NCBI RefSeq assembly: GCF_000176855.2
Contig: NC_015138.1
Span: forward strand, 2,480,001 to 2,544,000
DNA length: 64,000 bases
Direction of reading: 5' to 3'
Source of the DNA: Paracidovorax avenae ATCC 19860
GTDB lineage: Bacteria; Pseudomonadota; Gammaproteobacteria; Burkholderiales; Burkholderiaceae_C
The position numbers were made by a program, and so were the translations under genes. This document shows, one piece after another, positions 45,628 through 54,163 of the stretch (the stretch's first letter is position 1; every line of letters starts with the position of its first letter). The notes under the pieces were generated by a model. That model searched no databases. It saw only the letters and a program-made list of their open reading frames with translations, and had not been told where the DNA came from.

Positions 45628-45825
45628 TTGGCAACACCCAACTACGGCTACGAAAAGCGGCAGCGAGAGCTCGCCAAGAAGAAGAAGAAGGAAGAAAAGG
45701 CACTGGCCAAAAACCAGCGCAAGACCGGGGAGCATGCCCCGGAATCCGGAGAGGATGGCGAGGCCGTCTCCGGTGGCGAGGAGGGCGGGACCACCGCTCC
45801 GGAAGGCAGCGGCCCGGCCGCCTGA
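45628..45825 (+). CDS. Small charged conserved-type protein, TTG start
   Basis: 65 aa. AAGGGGG (45614-45620) seven bases before a TTG gives MATPNYGYEKRQRELAKKKKKEEK, then an acidic, Gly-rich tail. The basic front and acidic tail without hydrophobic core indicate disorder. The YGYEKRQREL... opening is familiar from short proteins in many beta-proteobacteria, but I know no function. No ATG is available in this frame. Confidence 0.65.
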   Translation: MATPNYGYEKRQRELAKKKKKEEKALAKNQRKTGEHAPESGEDGEAVSGGEEGGTTAPEGSGPAA

Positions 45826-45878
45826 CGGGCCCGGCCTTGGCGCCGCAAGGCGCCTGCCCGGCCTCAACGCAACAGGTT

Positions 45879-46544
45879 TCAGCGCAAGAGCTTGCGCAAC
45901 TCGGGCCAGACGTTCGCGAGCATGGCCGGATGCGCCTCGGCCCGCGGATGGATCCGGTCGGCCTGGAACAGCGCCGCGGCATCGGGCCGGTCGGCCACGC
46001 CCTTGAGCAGGAAAGGCACCAGCGCGGAATCCGTGGCCCTGGCCACGGCCGGGAACACGCCCTCGAACCGCCGGGTGTAGTCCGAGCCGTAGTTGGGCGG
46101 CACCTGCATGCCCACGATCAGCACCTTCGCGCCGGCCTTGCGGGAGGCCTCCGCCATGGCCTTGAGGTTCGCCTCGGTGCCCTGCAGCGGCAGCCCGCGC
46201 AGCGCGTCGTTGCCCCCGAGCTCGATCACCACGACGGCAGGCTTGTGCTGGGCGAGCAGGCCGGGCAGGCGGGAGCGGCCTCCGGCCGTGGTGTCGCCGC
46301 TCACGCTGGCATTCACGACGGTGGCGGGGATCTTCTCCGCGGCCAGCTTCTTTTCCATCAGCGCGACCCAGCCCGAGCCGCGGGCGATGCCGTATTCGGC
46401 GCTCAGCGAATCCCCCACCACCAGCACGACGGGCGCAGCTCCGGAAGCCGCAGGCGCGGCCAGCGCCGCCGGGGCGCAAAACCCCAGGAACGCGGCCCCC
46501 GCGGCCGCCACGATAAAGTCACGCCGGAACGCATCGCATCGCAT
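45879..46544 (-). CDS. tesA: Periplasmic GDSL arylesterase/thioesterase (TesA-like)
   Basis: 221 aa. Signal peptide 1-30 (ends PAALAA), then the GDSL block VVGDSLSAEYG with nucleophile Ser46, oxyanion residues in VSGDTTAGG and ELGGNDALRG, and catalytic Asp/His in DRIHPRAEAH. It hydrolyses acyl thioesters, lysophospholipids and aryl esters in the periplasm. It is divergent from an ABC ATPase of the YbbA/LolD group with 21 bases between start codons, the same pairing as tesA/ybbA in E. coli. Confidence 0.92.
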   Translation of the reverse strand: MRCDAFRRDFIVAAAGAAFLGFCAPAALAAPAASGAAPVVLVVGDSLSAEYGIARGSGWVALMEKKLAAEKIPATVVNASVSGDTTAGGRSRLPGLLAQHKPAVVVIELGGNDALRGLPLQGTEANLKAMAEASRKAGAKVLIVGMQVPPNYGSDYTRRFEGVFPAVARATDSALVPFLLKGVADRPDAAALFQADRIHPRAEAHPAMLANVWPELRKLLR

Positions 46545-46565
46545 CACTGCCACAAAGCACCTTTC

Positions 46566-47279
46566 ATGTCGGAAACACCGCCGGACACCCCAGCCACCAC
46601 CACCGCCGCCCCGGTCATCGCCGTGGAGCACGTCCACAAGTCGGTGACGGATTCGACCGGCACGCTCGACATTCTGCGGGATATCGATTTCCGGCTCGCT
46701 CCCAGGGACACCGTGGCCATCGTGGGCGCCTCGGGCTCGGGCAAGAGCACGCTGCTGTCGATCATCGCGGGGCTCGACACGCCCACGCGCGGCACCGTGC
46801 GGCTGGCCGGCGAAGACCTGTTCGCGCTCGATGAGGATGACCGCGCCGCGCTGCGCGCGCGGCGCATGGGGTTTGTGTTCCAGAGCTTCCAGCTGCTGGG
46901 CAACCTGACGGCGCTGGAGAACGTGATGCTGCCGCTGGAGCTGGCGCAGCGCCGCGACGCCCGGCCGCTGGCTACCGAGATGCTGGGCCGCGTCGGCCTG
47001 GGCCAGCGCCTGGGCCACTATCCGAAGGTGCTGTCGGGCGGTGAGCAGCAGCGCGTGGCGCTGGCGCGGGCCTTCGTGGTGCAGCCGGACGTGCTGCTGG
47101 CCGACGAGCCCACGGGCAGCCTGGATTTCGCCACGGGCGAGACGATCATGCGCCTGATGTTCGACCTGAACCGCGAGCAGGGGACCACGCTGGTGCTCGT
47201 CACGCACGACCGCGGGATCGCAGCGCAGTGCGACCGGCGCATCACCATCGACGCCGGCCGGATGGTGGCCGGCGCCTGA
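46566..47279 (+). CDS. ABC transporter ATP-binding protein (YbbA/LolD group)
   Basis: 237 aa. Walker [10 protein letters not shown] (54-62), Q-loop [21 protein letters not shown], signature [14 protein letters not shown], Walker [14 protein letters not shown] and His switch VTHDRG. The [13 protein letters not shown] stretch marks the MacB/LolD/YbbA family. In E. coli ybbA is followed by the permease ybbP; here rlmB follows, so the FtsX-like partner must be elsewhere or has been lost. It is divergent from tesA. Confidence 0.9.
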   Translation: MSETPPDTPATTTAAPVIAVEHVHKSVTDSTGTLDILRDIDFRLAPRDTVAIVGASGSGKSTLLSIIAGLDTPTRGTVRLAGEDLFALDEDDRAALRARRMGFVFQSFQLLGNLTALENVMLPLELAQRRDARPLATEMLGRVGLGQRLGHYPKVLSGGEQQRVALARAFVVQPDVLLADEPTGSLDFATGETIMRLMFDLNREQGTTLVLVTHDRGIAAQCDRRITIDAGRMVAGA

Positions 47280-47343
47280 GGCGGCTCGGCCTTCCTCCGG
47301 GCTGGCGGAGGGGCGGGCCCCTGGCGGGCGGATAATCGCGCCC

Positions 47344-48096
47344 ATGTCCTCCAGCCCCAAAGTGCTATTCGGCTTCCACGCCGTGGGCGTGCGCCTGAAG
47401 ACCGCGCCGCAATCCATCATCGAGATCTACTACGAGGCCACGCGGCGCGATGCGCGCATGCGCCAGTTCCTCGAGCGCGCGAAGGAGGCGGGAGCGCGCC
47501 TCATCGAGGCCGATGCGCTGCGCATCGCCAAGCTCGCCGGCAGCCACGGGCACCAGGGCGTGGCCGCCCGGGTGGAAGCCGTCGCGCAGGTCCATTCGCT
47601 GGACGAGCTGCTCGAGCAGCTGGAGGCCGACGGCGTCGAGAAGCCGCTGCTGCTGGTGCTCGACGGCGTGACCGATCCGCACAACCTGGGCGCCTGCCTG
47701 CGCGTGGCCGACGGCGCCGGCGCCCATGCGGTGATCGCGCCCAAGGACCATGCCGTGGGCATCAACGCCACCGTGGCCAAGGTGGCCAGCGGCGCGGCCG
47801 AGACCATGCCGTACTTCATGGTCACCAACCTCGCGCGCACGCTGGGCGAACTCAAGGAACGCAACATCTGGTGCATCGGCACCAGCGACGACGCTCCGCG
47901 CACGCTGTATGAAGTGGACCTGAAGGGCCCGGTGGCGCTGGTGCTGGGCGCCGAGGGGGCCGGCATGCGGCAGCTCACCCGCAAGACCTGCGACGAGCTG
48001 GTTTCCATCCCGATGCGGGGGGCGGTCGAGAGCCTGAACGTGTCGGTGGCCAGCGGCGTATGCCTCTACGAGGCGCTGCGCCAGCGCGGGGGCTGA
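47344..48096 (+). CDS. rlmB: 23S rRNA (guanosine-2251-2'-O)-methyltransferase
   Basis: 250 aa. An N-terminal substrate-binding domain ([12 protein letters not shown] ... [12 protein letters not shown]) is followed by the SPOUT knot with [49 protein letters not shown] and [15 protein letters not shown]. It methylates the ribose of G2251 in the P loop of 23S rRNA. The sirtuin gene starts three bases after its stop. Confidence 0.95.
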   Translation: MSSSPKVLFGFHAVGVRLKTAPQSIIEIYYEATRRDARMRQFLERAKEAGARLIEADALRIAKLAGSHGHQGVAARVEAVAQVHSLDELLEQLEADGVEKPLLLVLDGVTDPHNLGACLRVADGAGAHAVIAPKDHAVGINATVAKVASGAAETMPYFMVTNLARTLGELKERNIWCIGTSDDAPRTLYEVDLKGPVALVLGAEGAGMRQLTRKTCDELVSIPMRGAVESLNVSVASGVCLYEALRQRGG

Positions 48097-48099
48097 GCC

Positions 48100-48840
48100 A
48101 TGCCCCAGCAGGATGCCCTCGAGCGCTTGCAGGCCTGGGTGGCCGGGGCGCAGCGCATCCTGGTGCTGACCGGCGCCGGCATGAGCGCGGAATCCGGGGT
48201 GCCCACCTTCCGCGATGCCCATACGGGCCACTGGGCGAAGTTCCGCCCGGAGGAGATGGCCAGCGAGGAAGGTTTCCGTGCCCATCCCGGTACGGTATGG
48301 ACATGGTATGAACACCGCCGGGCCCAGCTGGCCGCGGTGCTGCCCAACGCTGGCCACCTGGCGCTGGCGGATTTCGCGCGCCGACATCCTGGGCGGCTGA
48401 TGATCGCGACGCAGAACGTGGACGGCCTGCACCAGATGGCCGGCAGCGAGGGGGTGCTCTGCCTGCACGGCGACCTGCGCGCCAACCGCTGGCTGGATGC
48501 ACCGCTGCCCTGCTGCGATGCCGATGCTGCCGTGCCGGGCTGCCCGCCCAGCTGCGCCACCTGCGGCAATCTCCTGCGGCCGGCGGTGGTCTGGTTCGGC
48601 GAGGAACTGCCGGCACGGTTGCTGGAGCAGGCGCAGGACGCGGCCCACGAATGCGACCTGATGCTGGCCGTGGGGACTGCCGGCGTCGTCTATCCCGCTG
48701 CCGGCCTGGCCCATGCCGCGCACCGGGCCGGCGCACGCGTGGCCATCGTCAATCCGGAGCCCAGCGCGCTCGACGGGGTGGCGGACCTGCTGGTGCCCGG
48801 CACCGCGGCGCGGGTGCTGCCCTTCGTGCTGTCCGCCTGA
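48100..48840 (+). CDS. NAD-dependent protein deacylase (sirtuin)
   Basis: 246 aa. GAGMSAESGVPTFRD near residue 28 binds NAD, TQNVDGLH carries the catalytic surroundings, and LHGDL has the acceptor His. Zinc Cys occur as CC and CATC around residues 130-155, with an unusual spacing because of a short insertion (CCDADAAVPGCPPSCATC). WRSAQ-type class III residues (Y/R for succinyl binding) appear as WTWYEHRRAQL, so desuccinylase activity is possible. ATG 48100, close behind rlmB. Confidence 0.92.
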   Translation: MPQQDALERLQAWVAGAQRILVLTGAGMSAESGVPTFRDAHTGHWAKFRPEEMASEEGFRAHPGTVWTWYEHRRAQLAAVLPNAGHLALADFARRHPGRLMIATQNVDGLHQMAGSEGVLCLHGDLRANRWLDAPLPCCDADAAVPGCPPSCATCGNLLRPAVVWFGEELPARLLEQAQDAAHECDLMLAVGTAGVVYPAAGLAHAAHRAGARVAIVNPEPSALDGVADLLVPGTAARVLPFVLSA

Positions 48841-48895
48841 CGCGAGGCGGGGCGGGCGCGGTCCCTCGGGGATGCGCGCTGCATAATCCCCGGGT

Positions 48896-49067
48896 CTTCA
48901 GGGCGGGGTGGAATTCCCCACCGGCGGTAGGCGGTGCGCACCACGGTGCGCGTCGCGAGCCCGCGAGCGCTCCCGCCGCCTGGCGGGAGGTCAGCAGACC
49001 CAGTGCGAGGTGGCCGCCGCGGCCGCCTCCAGTCTGGGGCCGACGGTCACAGTCCGGATGAAAGAAG
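48896..49067 (+). promoter_or_regulatory. FMN riboswitch (RFN element)
   Basis: The sequence has the fixed RFN blocks in order: CAGGGCGGGGTGGAATTCCC (48900 region), CACCGGCGGTA, GAGCCCGCGAGCG, GGTCAGCAGACCC, and GCCGACGGTCACAGTCCGGA before TGAAAGAAG. A variable GC-rich stem lies between. On binding FMN it should repress the riboflavin gene ribB, which starts 154 bases downstream. Confidence 0.95.
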
Positions 49068-49184
49068 ATGCTGCCGGCCGGCTGGCCGCGCGTCCGCGAG
49101 GGTGCGCTGCCAGGGGCCGCGCCGTGCCATGCGCGCCGTGCTGCGGCGGAGCATGCGGCGGCGCATGGCCGGCGGCATGCGATG

Positions 49185-49213
49185 CCTTGGAGCGTTCTTT
49201 TCCAACCAAGGAG
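49185..49213 (+). promoter_or_regulatory. Stem that can hide the ribB ribosome-binding site
   Basis: CCTTGG (49185-49190) is complementary to CCAAGG (49206-49211), which overlaps the Shine-Dalgarno AAGGAG (49208-49213) of ribB. This gives a simple switch for translational repression by the riboswitch. Confidence 0.5.
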
Positions 49214-49220
49214 CGTTTCC

Positions 49221-49922
49221 ATGAATTTCCCCGTCACTTCCCCTGCCGCGCCGTGCAACGCTGCGGCCAGCGCACCAGGGCCCGCCGGAGGCGGCGTGCC
49301 GCTGGCCTCCATGGCGGACGTGCTCGCGCAGATCGCCGCCGGGCGGCCTGTCCTCGTGCTCGACGATGCCGACCGCGAGAACGAGGCCGACCTGGTCTGC
49401 GCCGCCGAGAACATGGCCGAATCCACCATGGCGCTCATGATCCGCGAGGGCAGCGGCATCGTGTGCCTCTGCCTGCCCCCGGACCACGCCCGGGCGCTCG
49501 GCCTGCGGCCCATGGTGGAAGTGAACCGGTCGTCGTTCGCCACCGCGTTCACCCAGTCCATCGAGGCCGCGTGGGGCGTGTCCACCGGCGTCTCGGCGGC
49601 GGACCGCCTGCAGACCGTCCGGTGTGCCCTGCGCGTGCCCCCGGCCGGCGCTGCGCCGGAGGTGGTCAGCCCCGGGCACGTGTTCCCGCTGGTGGCCCGC
49701 CCGGGCGGGGTACTGGAGCGCGGCGGCCATACGGAATCGGCCGTGGACCTCGCGCGCCTGGCCGGGCTGCGTCCAGCCGGTGTGCTGTGCGAGCTGATGA
49801 ATCCCGACGGGACGATGGCGCGCGGCGCGGACGTGGCGCGGTTCGCGCATGCGCACGGGCTGCTGTGCACCACGGTGCAGTCGCTGGCGGCGTACCGCCT
49901 CGCCATCGGTGACGCACGTTGA
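49221..49922 (+). CDS. ribB: 3,4-dihydroxy-2-butanone-4-phosphate synthase
   Basis: 233 aa, RibB alone without the GTP cyclohydrolase II (RibA) domain. The catalytic acidic loop [18 protein letters not shown], then [24 protein letters not shown] and [14 protein letters not shown] are present. It converts ribulose 5-phosphate to the four-carbon precursor of riboflavin. AAGGAG is seven bases before ATG 49221. Control is by the FMN riboswitch. Confidence 0.95.
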   Translation: MNFPVTSPAAPCNAAASAPGPAGGGVPLASMADVLAQIAAGRPVLVLDDADRENEADLVCAAENMAESTMALMIREGSGIVCLCLPPDHARALGLRPMVEVNRSSFATAFTQSIEAAWGVSTGVSAADRLQTVRCALRVPPAGAAPEVVSPGHVFPLVARPGGVLERGGHTESAVDLARLAGLRPAGVLCELMNPDGTMARGADVARFAHAHGLLCTTVQSLAAYRLAIGDAR

Positions 49923-49957
49923 ACGCAGGGCCCGGGCGCACGGCCTGGGCAGCATCT

Positions 49958-50926
49958 TCAGGCCTCGGCGGGGGATTCCTCGCTGGCCTGGCTCAGCGCT
50001 TCCAGCGCGTCGGCGTCGAGCTGCAGGTGCGCGGCGCGCACGAGGTCCTGCAGCTGCTCCAGCGAGGTCGCGCTGGCGATCGGCGCGGTGATGGCGGGCT
50101 GGGCCATCTGCCAGGCAATGGCGACCTGGCCGGGCGTGGCTTCGTAGCGCTCTGCCACCTCGTCGAGCTCGGCCAGGATGCGCAGGCCGCGCGGATTGAG
50201 GTATTTCTCCACCGTCCTGGCGCCGCGCGCGCTCTTGGAGGCGTCGGCTTCGCTGCGGTACTTGCCGGTGAGGAAGCCGGCGGCCAGGGCATAGAAATTG
50301 ATGACGCCCACCTGTTGTTCCAGGCACAGCGGCTGCAATTCCTCCTCGAACACGGCGCGGTCGTACAGGTTGTAGAGCGGCTGCAGCGATTCATAGCGCG
50401 GCAGGCCCAGCCGCGCGCTGGTGGCGAGCGCCTCCGACAGGCGGGCCGCCGTGTGGTTGGACGCACCGATGGCGCGCACCTTGCCTTCGCGGATCAGGTC
50501 GGCATAGGTGCCCAGCGTGTCCTCGAGCGGCGTGGAGGGATCGTCGTCGTGCGACTGGTAGAGGTCGATGTAGTCGGTGTGCAGGCGGCGCAGCGAATCC
50601 TCGACCGCGCGGCGGATGTAGTCCGGCTTGAGGCCGACCTTGCCGTCGCCCATGTCCTTGCCCACCTTGGTGGCAAGCACGATACGGTCCCGCTTGCCGG
50701 TGCGCTTGAGCCACTGGCCGATCAGGGCCTCGGATTCACCCCCCATGTGGCCCGGGTTCCAGCGCGAGTAGACATCGGCCGTGTCGATGAAATTGAAGCC
50801 CGCATCCAGCCAGGCGTCGATCAGCGAGAACGTGGTCGGCTCGTCCACAGTCCAGCCGAACACATTGCCGCCGAAGCACAGCGGGGAAACCTGCAGGCCG
50901 GAGCGGCCGAGGGGGCGTGATTGCAT
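49958..50926 (-). CDS. Aldo/keto reductase
   Basis: 322 aa. GFNFIDTADVYSRW holds the catalytic Asp/Tyr, LATKVGKDM the Lys, and the (beta/alpha)8 order ends with QPAITAPIASATSLEQLQ, the NADPH loop. It resembles the YajO/Tas-like group that reduces aldehydes. It is convergent with ribB (36-base gap). The start is ATG 50926 (MQSRPLGRSG). Confidence 0.92.
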   Translation of the reverse strand: MQSRPLGRSGLQVSPLCFGGNVFGWTVDEPTTFSLIDAWLDAGFNFIDTADVYSRWNPGHMGGESEALIGQWLKRTGKRDRIVLATKVGKDMGDGKVGLKPDYIRRAVEDSLRRLHTDYIDLYQSHDDDPSTPLEDTLGTYADLIREGKVRAIGASNHTAARLSEALATSARLGLPRYESLQPLYNLYDRAVFEEELQPLCLEQQVGVINFYALAAGFLTGKYRSEADASKSARGARTVEKYLNPRGLRILAELDEVAERYEATPGQVAIAWQMAQPAITAPIASATSLEQLQDLVRAAHLQLDADALEALSQASEESPAEA

Positions 50927-51008
50927 GGGTCGAGTCTCCTGGAGTGGCTGGTCCGGACCATTGTTGCGGCGCCGCACGGCTCCCGGGACGCGCAGTTGTA
51001 AGAACCTG

Positions 51009-51593
51009 TCAGATCCAGCCCAGGGCACCGAGCACGGCCCCCGCGCCGAGCAGCCACAGCAGGTGGATGCGCGTGCGCCAGACGAGCAGCATGCACGCGG
51101 CCGAGACGATCCACAGCCGCCAGCTCTGCGCGATGCCGCCGTGCGCGCTGCAGAGCACGAAGGCGGTGGCCAGCAGCAGGCCCAGCACGACCGGTGTCAT
51201 GCCCTGCTTGAAGGCGCGCACGGCCCGCATGCCGCGGTGGCGGTGCGCCCAGCGCGCGGCGGCCCAGGTGAGCAGGCTGCTGGGCAGCATGACGCCCACG
51301 AGGCAGAGCACCATGCCGAGCAGACCCAGGGCCCAGCCGCCCGCGTTGAGTCCCACGTTCCAGCCCAGCAGCCCGATGAACAGCACGTTCGGTCCGGGCG
51401 CGGCCTGAGCGATGGCGATGGAGGCGTTGAACTGCGGATCGGTCAGCCAGGCGTGCCGGTCCACGAGGAAGCGGTGCATGTCCGGGGCGGTGGCGATGGC
51501 CCCGCCCACGGTCAGCAGGGACAGCGAGAGGTAGTACGAGAACAGGTGCAGCCAGTCGGCCGGCTGCAGCGCCAGGGTGGCGGCGGGCGTCAT
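51009..51593 (-). CDS. chrA: Chromate transporter, second half-size subunit
   Basis: 194 aa, a single CHR domain with about six membrane segments: SLLTVGGAIATAPDMHRFLV and IAQAAPGPNVLFIGLLGWNVG are the conserved parts. Start ATG overlaps the stop of the preceding half-size gene (ATGA), so the two form a short-chain CHR pair that acts together in chromate efflux, or in sulfate-analogue transport as some authors suggest. Confidence 0.9.
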   Translation of the reverse strand: MTPAATLALQPADWLHLFSYYLSLSLLTVGGAIATAPDMHRFLVDRHAWLTDPQFNASIAIAQAAPGPNVLFIGLLGWNVGLNAGGWALGLLGMVLCLVGVMLPSSLLTWAAARWAHRHRGMRAVRAFKQGMTPVVLGLLLATAFVLCSAHGGIAQSWRLWIVSAACMLLVWRTRIHLLWLLGAGAVLGALGWI

Positions 51594-52198
51594 GCGGGCA
51601 GCTTCCGCCAGGTCAGCGCGCAGGCCGCGCCGCCGATCGCCAGCAGCACCACGGCCAGCGGCCACTGCAGCACCGCCATGGCCACGAACGTCAGCGCGGC
51701 CAGCGCCGCGCCCCCTGCGGCGCCGAGCGGGTGCGTGCGCAGCGCCACCGCCATGCGCAGGGCCACGCCAGCCACCAGGCCCGCGGCCACGGCGCCCATG
51801 CCGCGCAGGGCGCCCGCCACGGCCGGATGGGTGGAGAACCGCGCATACGCCACCGCCAGGCACAGCAGCACCAGCAGGGGCAGCAGCAGCATGCCCGCGA
51901 GGGCCGACAACGCGCCGCGCCAGCCGAAGTAGCGGTCGCCCACCATCACGGCGAGGTTCACCACGTTGGGCCCCGGGAGGATCTGCGCCACGGCCCAGTC
52001 CTCGATGAACTCCTCGTTCGTCAGCCAGCCCTTGCGGTCCACCAGCTCGCGCTGCACCACAGCGAGCACGCCCCCGAATCCCTGCAGGGCCAGCCAGGTG
52101 AAGGACCAGAACAGTTCCCTGCAGTCGCGCGGGGCGGGGCGCGCGGGTCGGTGGTCGGCGGGATCGGAACCGGGATCGGGGTCGGCGTGGGGTGGCAT
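51590..52198 (-). CDS. chrA: Chromate transporter, first half-size subunit
   Basis: 202 aa with a hydrophilic Pro/Asp-rich front, then the CHR domain: LQGFGGVLAVVQRELVDRKGWLT, ILPGPNVVNLAVMVGDRYFGWRGA. About six membrane segments. Longer starts at 52243 and 52258 exist, but I chose ATG 52198 because the added residues are low complexity. It precedes the other half-size gene with a four-base overlap. Confidence 0.88.
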   Translation of the reverse strand: MPPHADPDPGSDPADHRPARPAPRDCRELFWSFTWLALQGFGGVLAVVQRELVDRKGWLTNEEFIEDWAVAQILPGPNVVNLAVMVGDRYFGWRGALSALAGMLLLPLLVLLCLAVAYARFSTHPAVAGALRGMGAVAAGLVAGVALRMAVALRTHPLGAAGGAALAALTFVAMAVLQWPLAVVLLAIGGAACALTWRKLPA

Positions 52199-52312
52199 GG
52201 GTGGAGCAGAGTGCGGGCCGGCATGGGCCGGGACGGCCCGCATCGTACGCCGGAGCACGGCTTTGCGCTGGTGTCGCGCAGCCTTGCCGCGGGGCGGAAA
52301 GCGGCCCCTCCT

Positions 52313-54163
52313 TCAGCGCAGGACGGGCCGGGTGCGCTCCACGAGCCACTGGCGGGCCCGGCGCGCGCGTTCGTCCTGCGGGGATGCGAATTCCGGGAGC
52401 AGCGCCTCGCGCACCGTGGCGTGGTATTGGTCGATCCAGCGCACTTCCGCGTCCGTCAGCCGGTCGAGGCAGAGGCAGTCGAGGTCGATGGGGCACAGCG
52501 TCAGCGTCTCGAAAGCCATGAAGCGGCCGAAGGCGTTTTCCCCCTTGTCTATCGCCAACAGCAGGTTCTCGATGCGCACGCCCCACTGTCCGGGACGGTA
52601 GATGCCCGGTTCGACCGAGGTGACCATGCCGGGGAGCAGGGCCGAGTCGGCGTTCGCCTCGGCACGCACCGAGATGGACTGGGGGCCTTCATGCACGTTG
52701 AGGTACCAGCCCACGCCGTGTCCCGTGCCGTGGCCGTAGTCGATGTGCTCGCGCCAGAGCGGTGCCCGGGCCACGGCATCGATCATGGGGGCGCGGGTGC
52801 CGTGGGGGAAATGCAGCGTCGATAGCGCGATCAGGGCCTGGAGCACCAGGGTGCAATCGCGGCGCTGCGCGTCGCCGGGCGTGCCCACGGCCACCATGCG
52901 GGTGATGTCTGTGGTGCCGCCGGTGTACTGGCCCCCGGAGTCGATGAGCAGCAGGCCATTGCCTGCGATGCGGGCATGGGCACGGGCCGTGGCCACGTAG
53001 TGCGGCATGGCGCCGTTGGCGTTGAAGGCGGCGATGGTGGCGAAACTGGGCCCCACGAAGCCCGGCCGGCGCATGCGTGCAGCGGTGATGCCGGCGTCGA
53101 TGTCCAGCTCGGTGGGCGCGGCACCGCCCTGGAGTTGTTCCTGCAGCTCCGCGAAGAACTCCGCGAGGGCCACGCCGTCCTGCACCATGGTGCGCCGGAT
53201 GGCGGCGGCTTCCGCGTCGCTCTTGCAGGCCTTCATCAGCGCGCAGGGGTTGGTGCCCTGGCGCAGCGATGCATCCTGCGGCAGGGCCTGGACATGGCCG
53301 GCCGTGGTGCGGCGGGGGTCGATCAGCACGGAGGCGCCGGGCGCGAGGGAGCGCAGCGCCTCGCGCGCGCCGGCATAGGGCGCCAGCGCGATGCCTTCCG
53401 ACGCGAGTGCCTGCCGCACGTCGACCGGCATGCGGGTGGGATCGATGAACAGGGTGGCGCCCTGCGGGCCGACCAGCAGGTGGGCAAGGAACACGGGGTT
53501 GTAGGGCACGTCGCTGCCGCGCAGGCCCAGCAGCCAGGCGATTTCGTCCAGGGCGGACACGAAGTGCCAGTCGGCGCCGTGGGCCTGCATGCGCTCGCGC
53601 AGCCAGCGCATCCGGTCGGCGCGTTCGTGGCCCTGGGCCCCCGGGGGCAGGGCGGCGATGGGCCCCGCGGGCAGGCCCGGCCGGCCGGGCCAGGCGCCCG
53701 CCAGAGGGTCGATGTCGGTGCGCAAGGGGTTGCCCCGGGAGCGGCAGAGGGCTTCGAGCTGCTCCAGGACCGGCAGGGACAGCACGTCGGCATCGACCGC
53801 CACCGTTCCGCCGGGGCCAGCGAGGCTGCACAGGGATGCAAGGTCTTCGCGGAGCACGCCCGGCACCGCCTTGCGCAGGGCGATGCCGCTGCCCTGCAAC
53901 TGGCGTCCGGCCTGCTCCCAGTAGCGGCTGTCCACCCAGAGTTCGGCCGCCTGCGCGCCGACGACCAGCGAGCCCGCGGAGCCATCGAAACCGCTCAGCC
54001 AGCGGCGGCCCTGCCAGCGCGCGGGCAGGTACTCGGAGAGGTGCGGATCGGACGAGGGGACCAGGCAGGCGGCGATGCCGCTGGCCGCCAGGTGCCGGCG
54101 CAGGCGCAGCAGCGGCGTGTCCAGGGCGAGGACGTCCATGGGCGACCGGACGGGGGCGTTCAC
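52313..54163 (-). CDS. Xaa-Pro aminopeptidase (M24B)
   Basis: 616 aa from the GTG at 54163, which overlaps the pepA stop (GTGA); an ATG eight codons later (54139) is the alternative. It has two creatinase-like N-terminal domains, then the pita-bread catalytic domain with metal ligands in LLIDSGGQYTGGTTDITR (two Asp), GHGTGHGVGWYLNVHEGP (His), SVEPGIY and RIENLL (Glu). Its three-domain size is that of the eukaryote-like APP1 group. It removes N-terminal residues before proline. It follows pepA, giving a peptide-degradation pair. Confidence 0.93.
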   Translation of the reverse strand: MNAPVRSPMDVLALDTPLLRLRRHLAASGIAACLVPSSDPHLSEYLPARWQGRRWLSGFDGSAGSLVVGAQAAELWVDSRYWEQAGRQLQGSGIALRKAVPGVLREDLASLCSLAGPGGTVAVDADVLSLPVLEQLEALCRSRGNPLRTDIDPLAGAWPGRPGLPAGPIAALPPGAQGHERADRMRWLRERMQAHGADWHFVSALDEIAWLLGLRGSDVPYNPVFLAHLLVGPQGATLFIDPTRMPVDVRQALASEGIALAPYAGAREALRSLAPGASVLIDPRRTTAGHVQALPQDASLRQGTNPCALMKACKSDAEAAAIRRTMVQDGVALAEFFAELQEQLQGGAAPTELDIDAGITAARMRRPGFVGPSFATIAAFNANGAMPHYVATARAHARIAGNGLLLIDSGGQYTGGTTDITRMVAVGTPGDAQRRDCTLVLQALIALSTLHFPHGTRAPMIDAVARAPLWREHIDYGHGTGHGVGWYLNVHEGPQSISVRAEANADSALLPGMVTSVEPGIYRPGQWGVRIENLLLAIDKGENAFGRFMAFETLTLCPIDLDCLCLDRLTDAEVRWIDQYHATVREALLPEFASPQDERARRARQWLVERTRPVLR

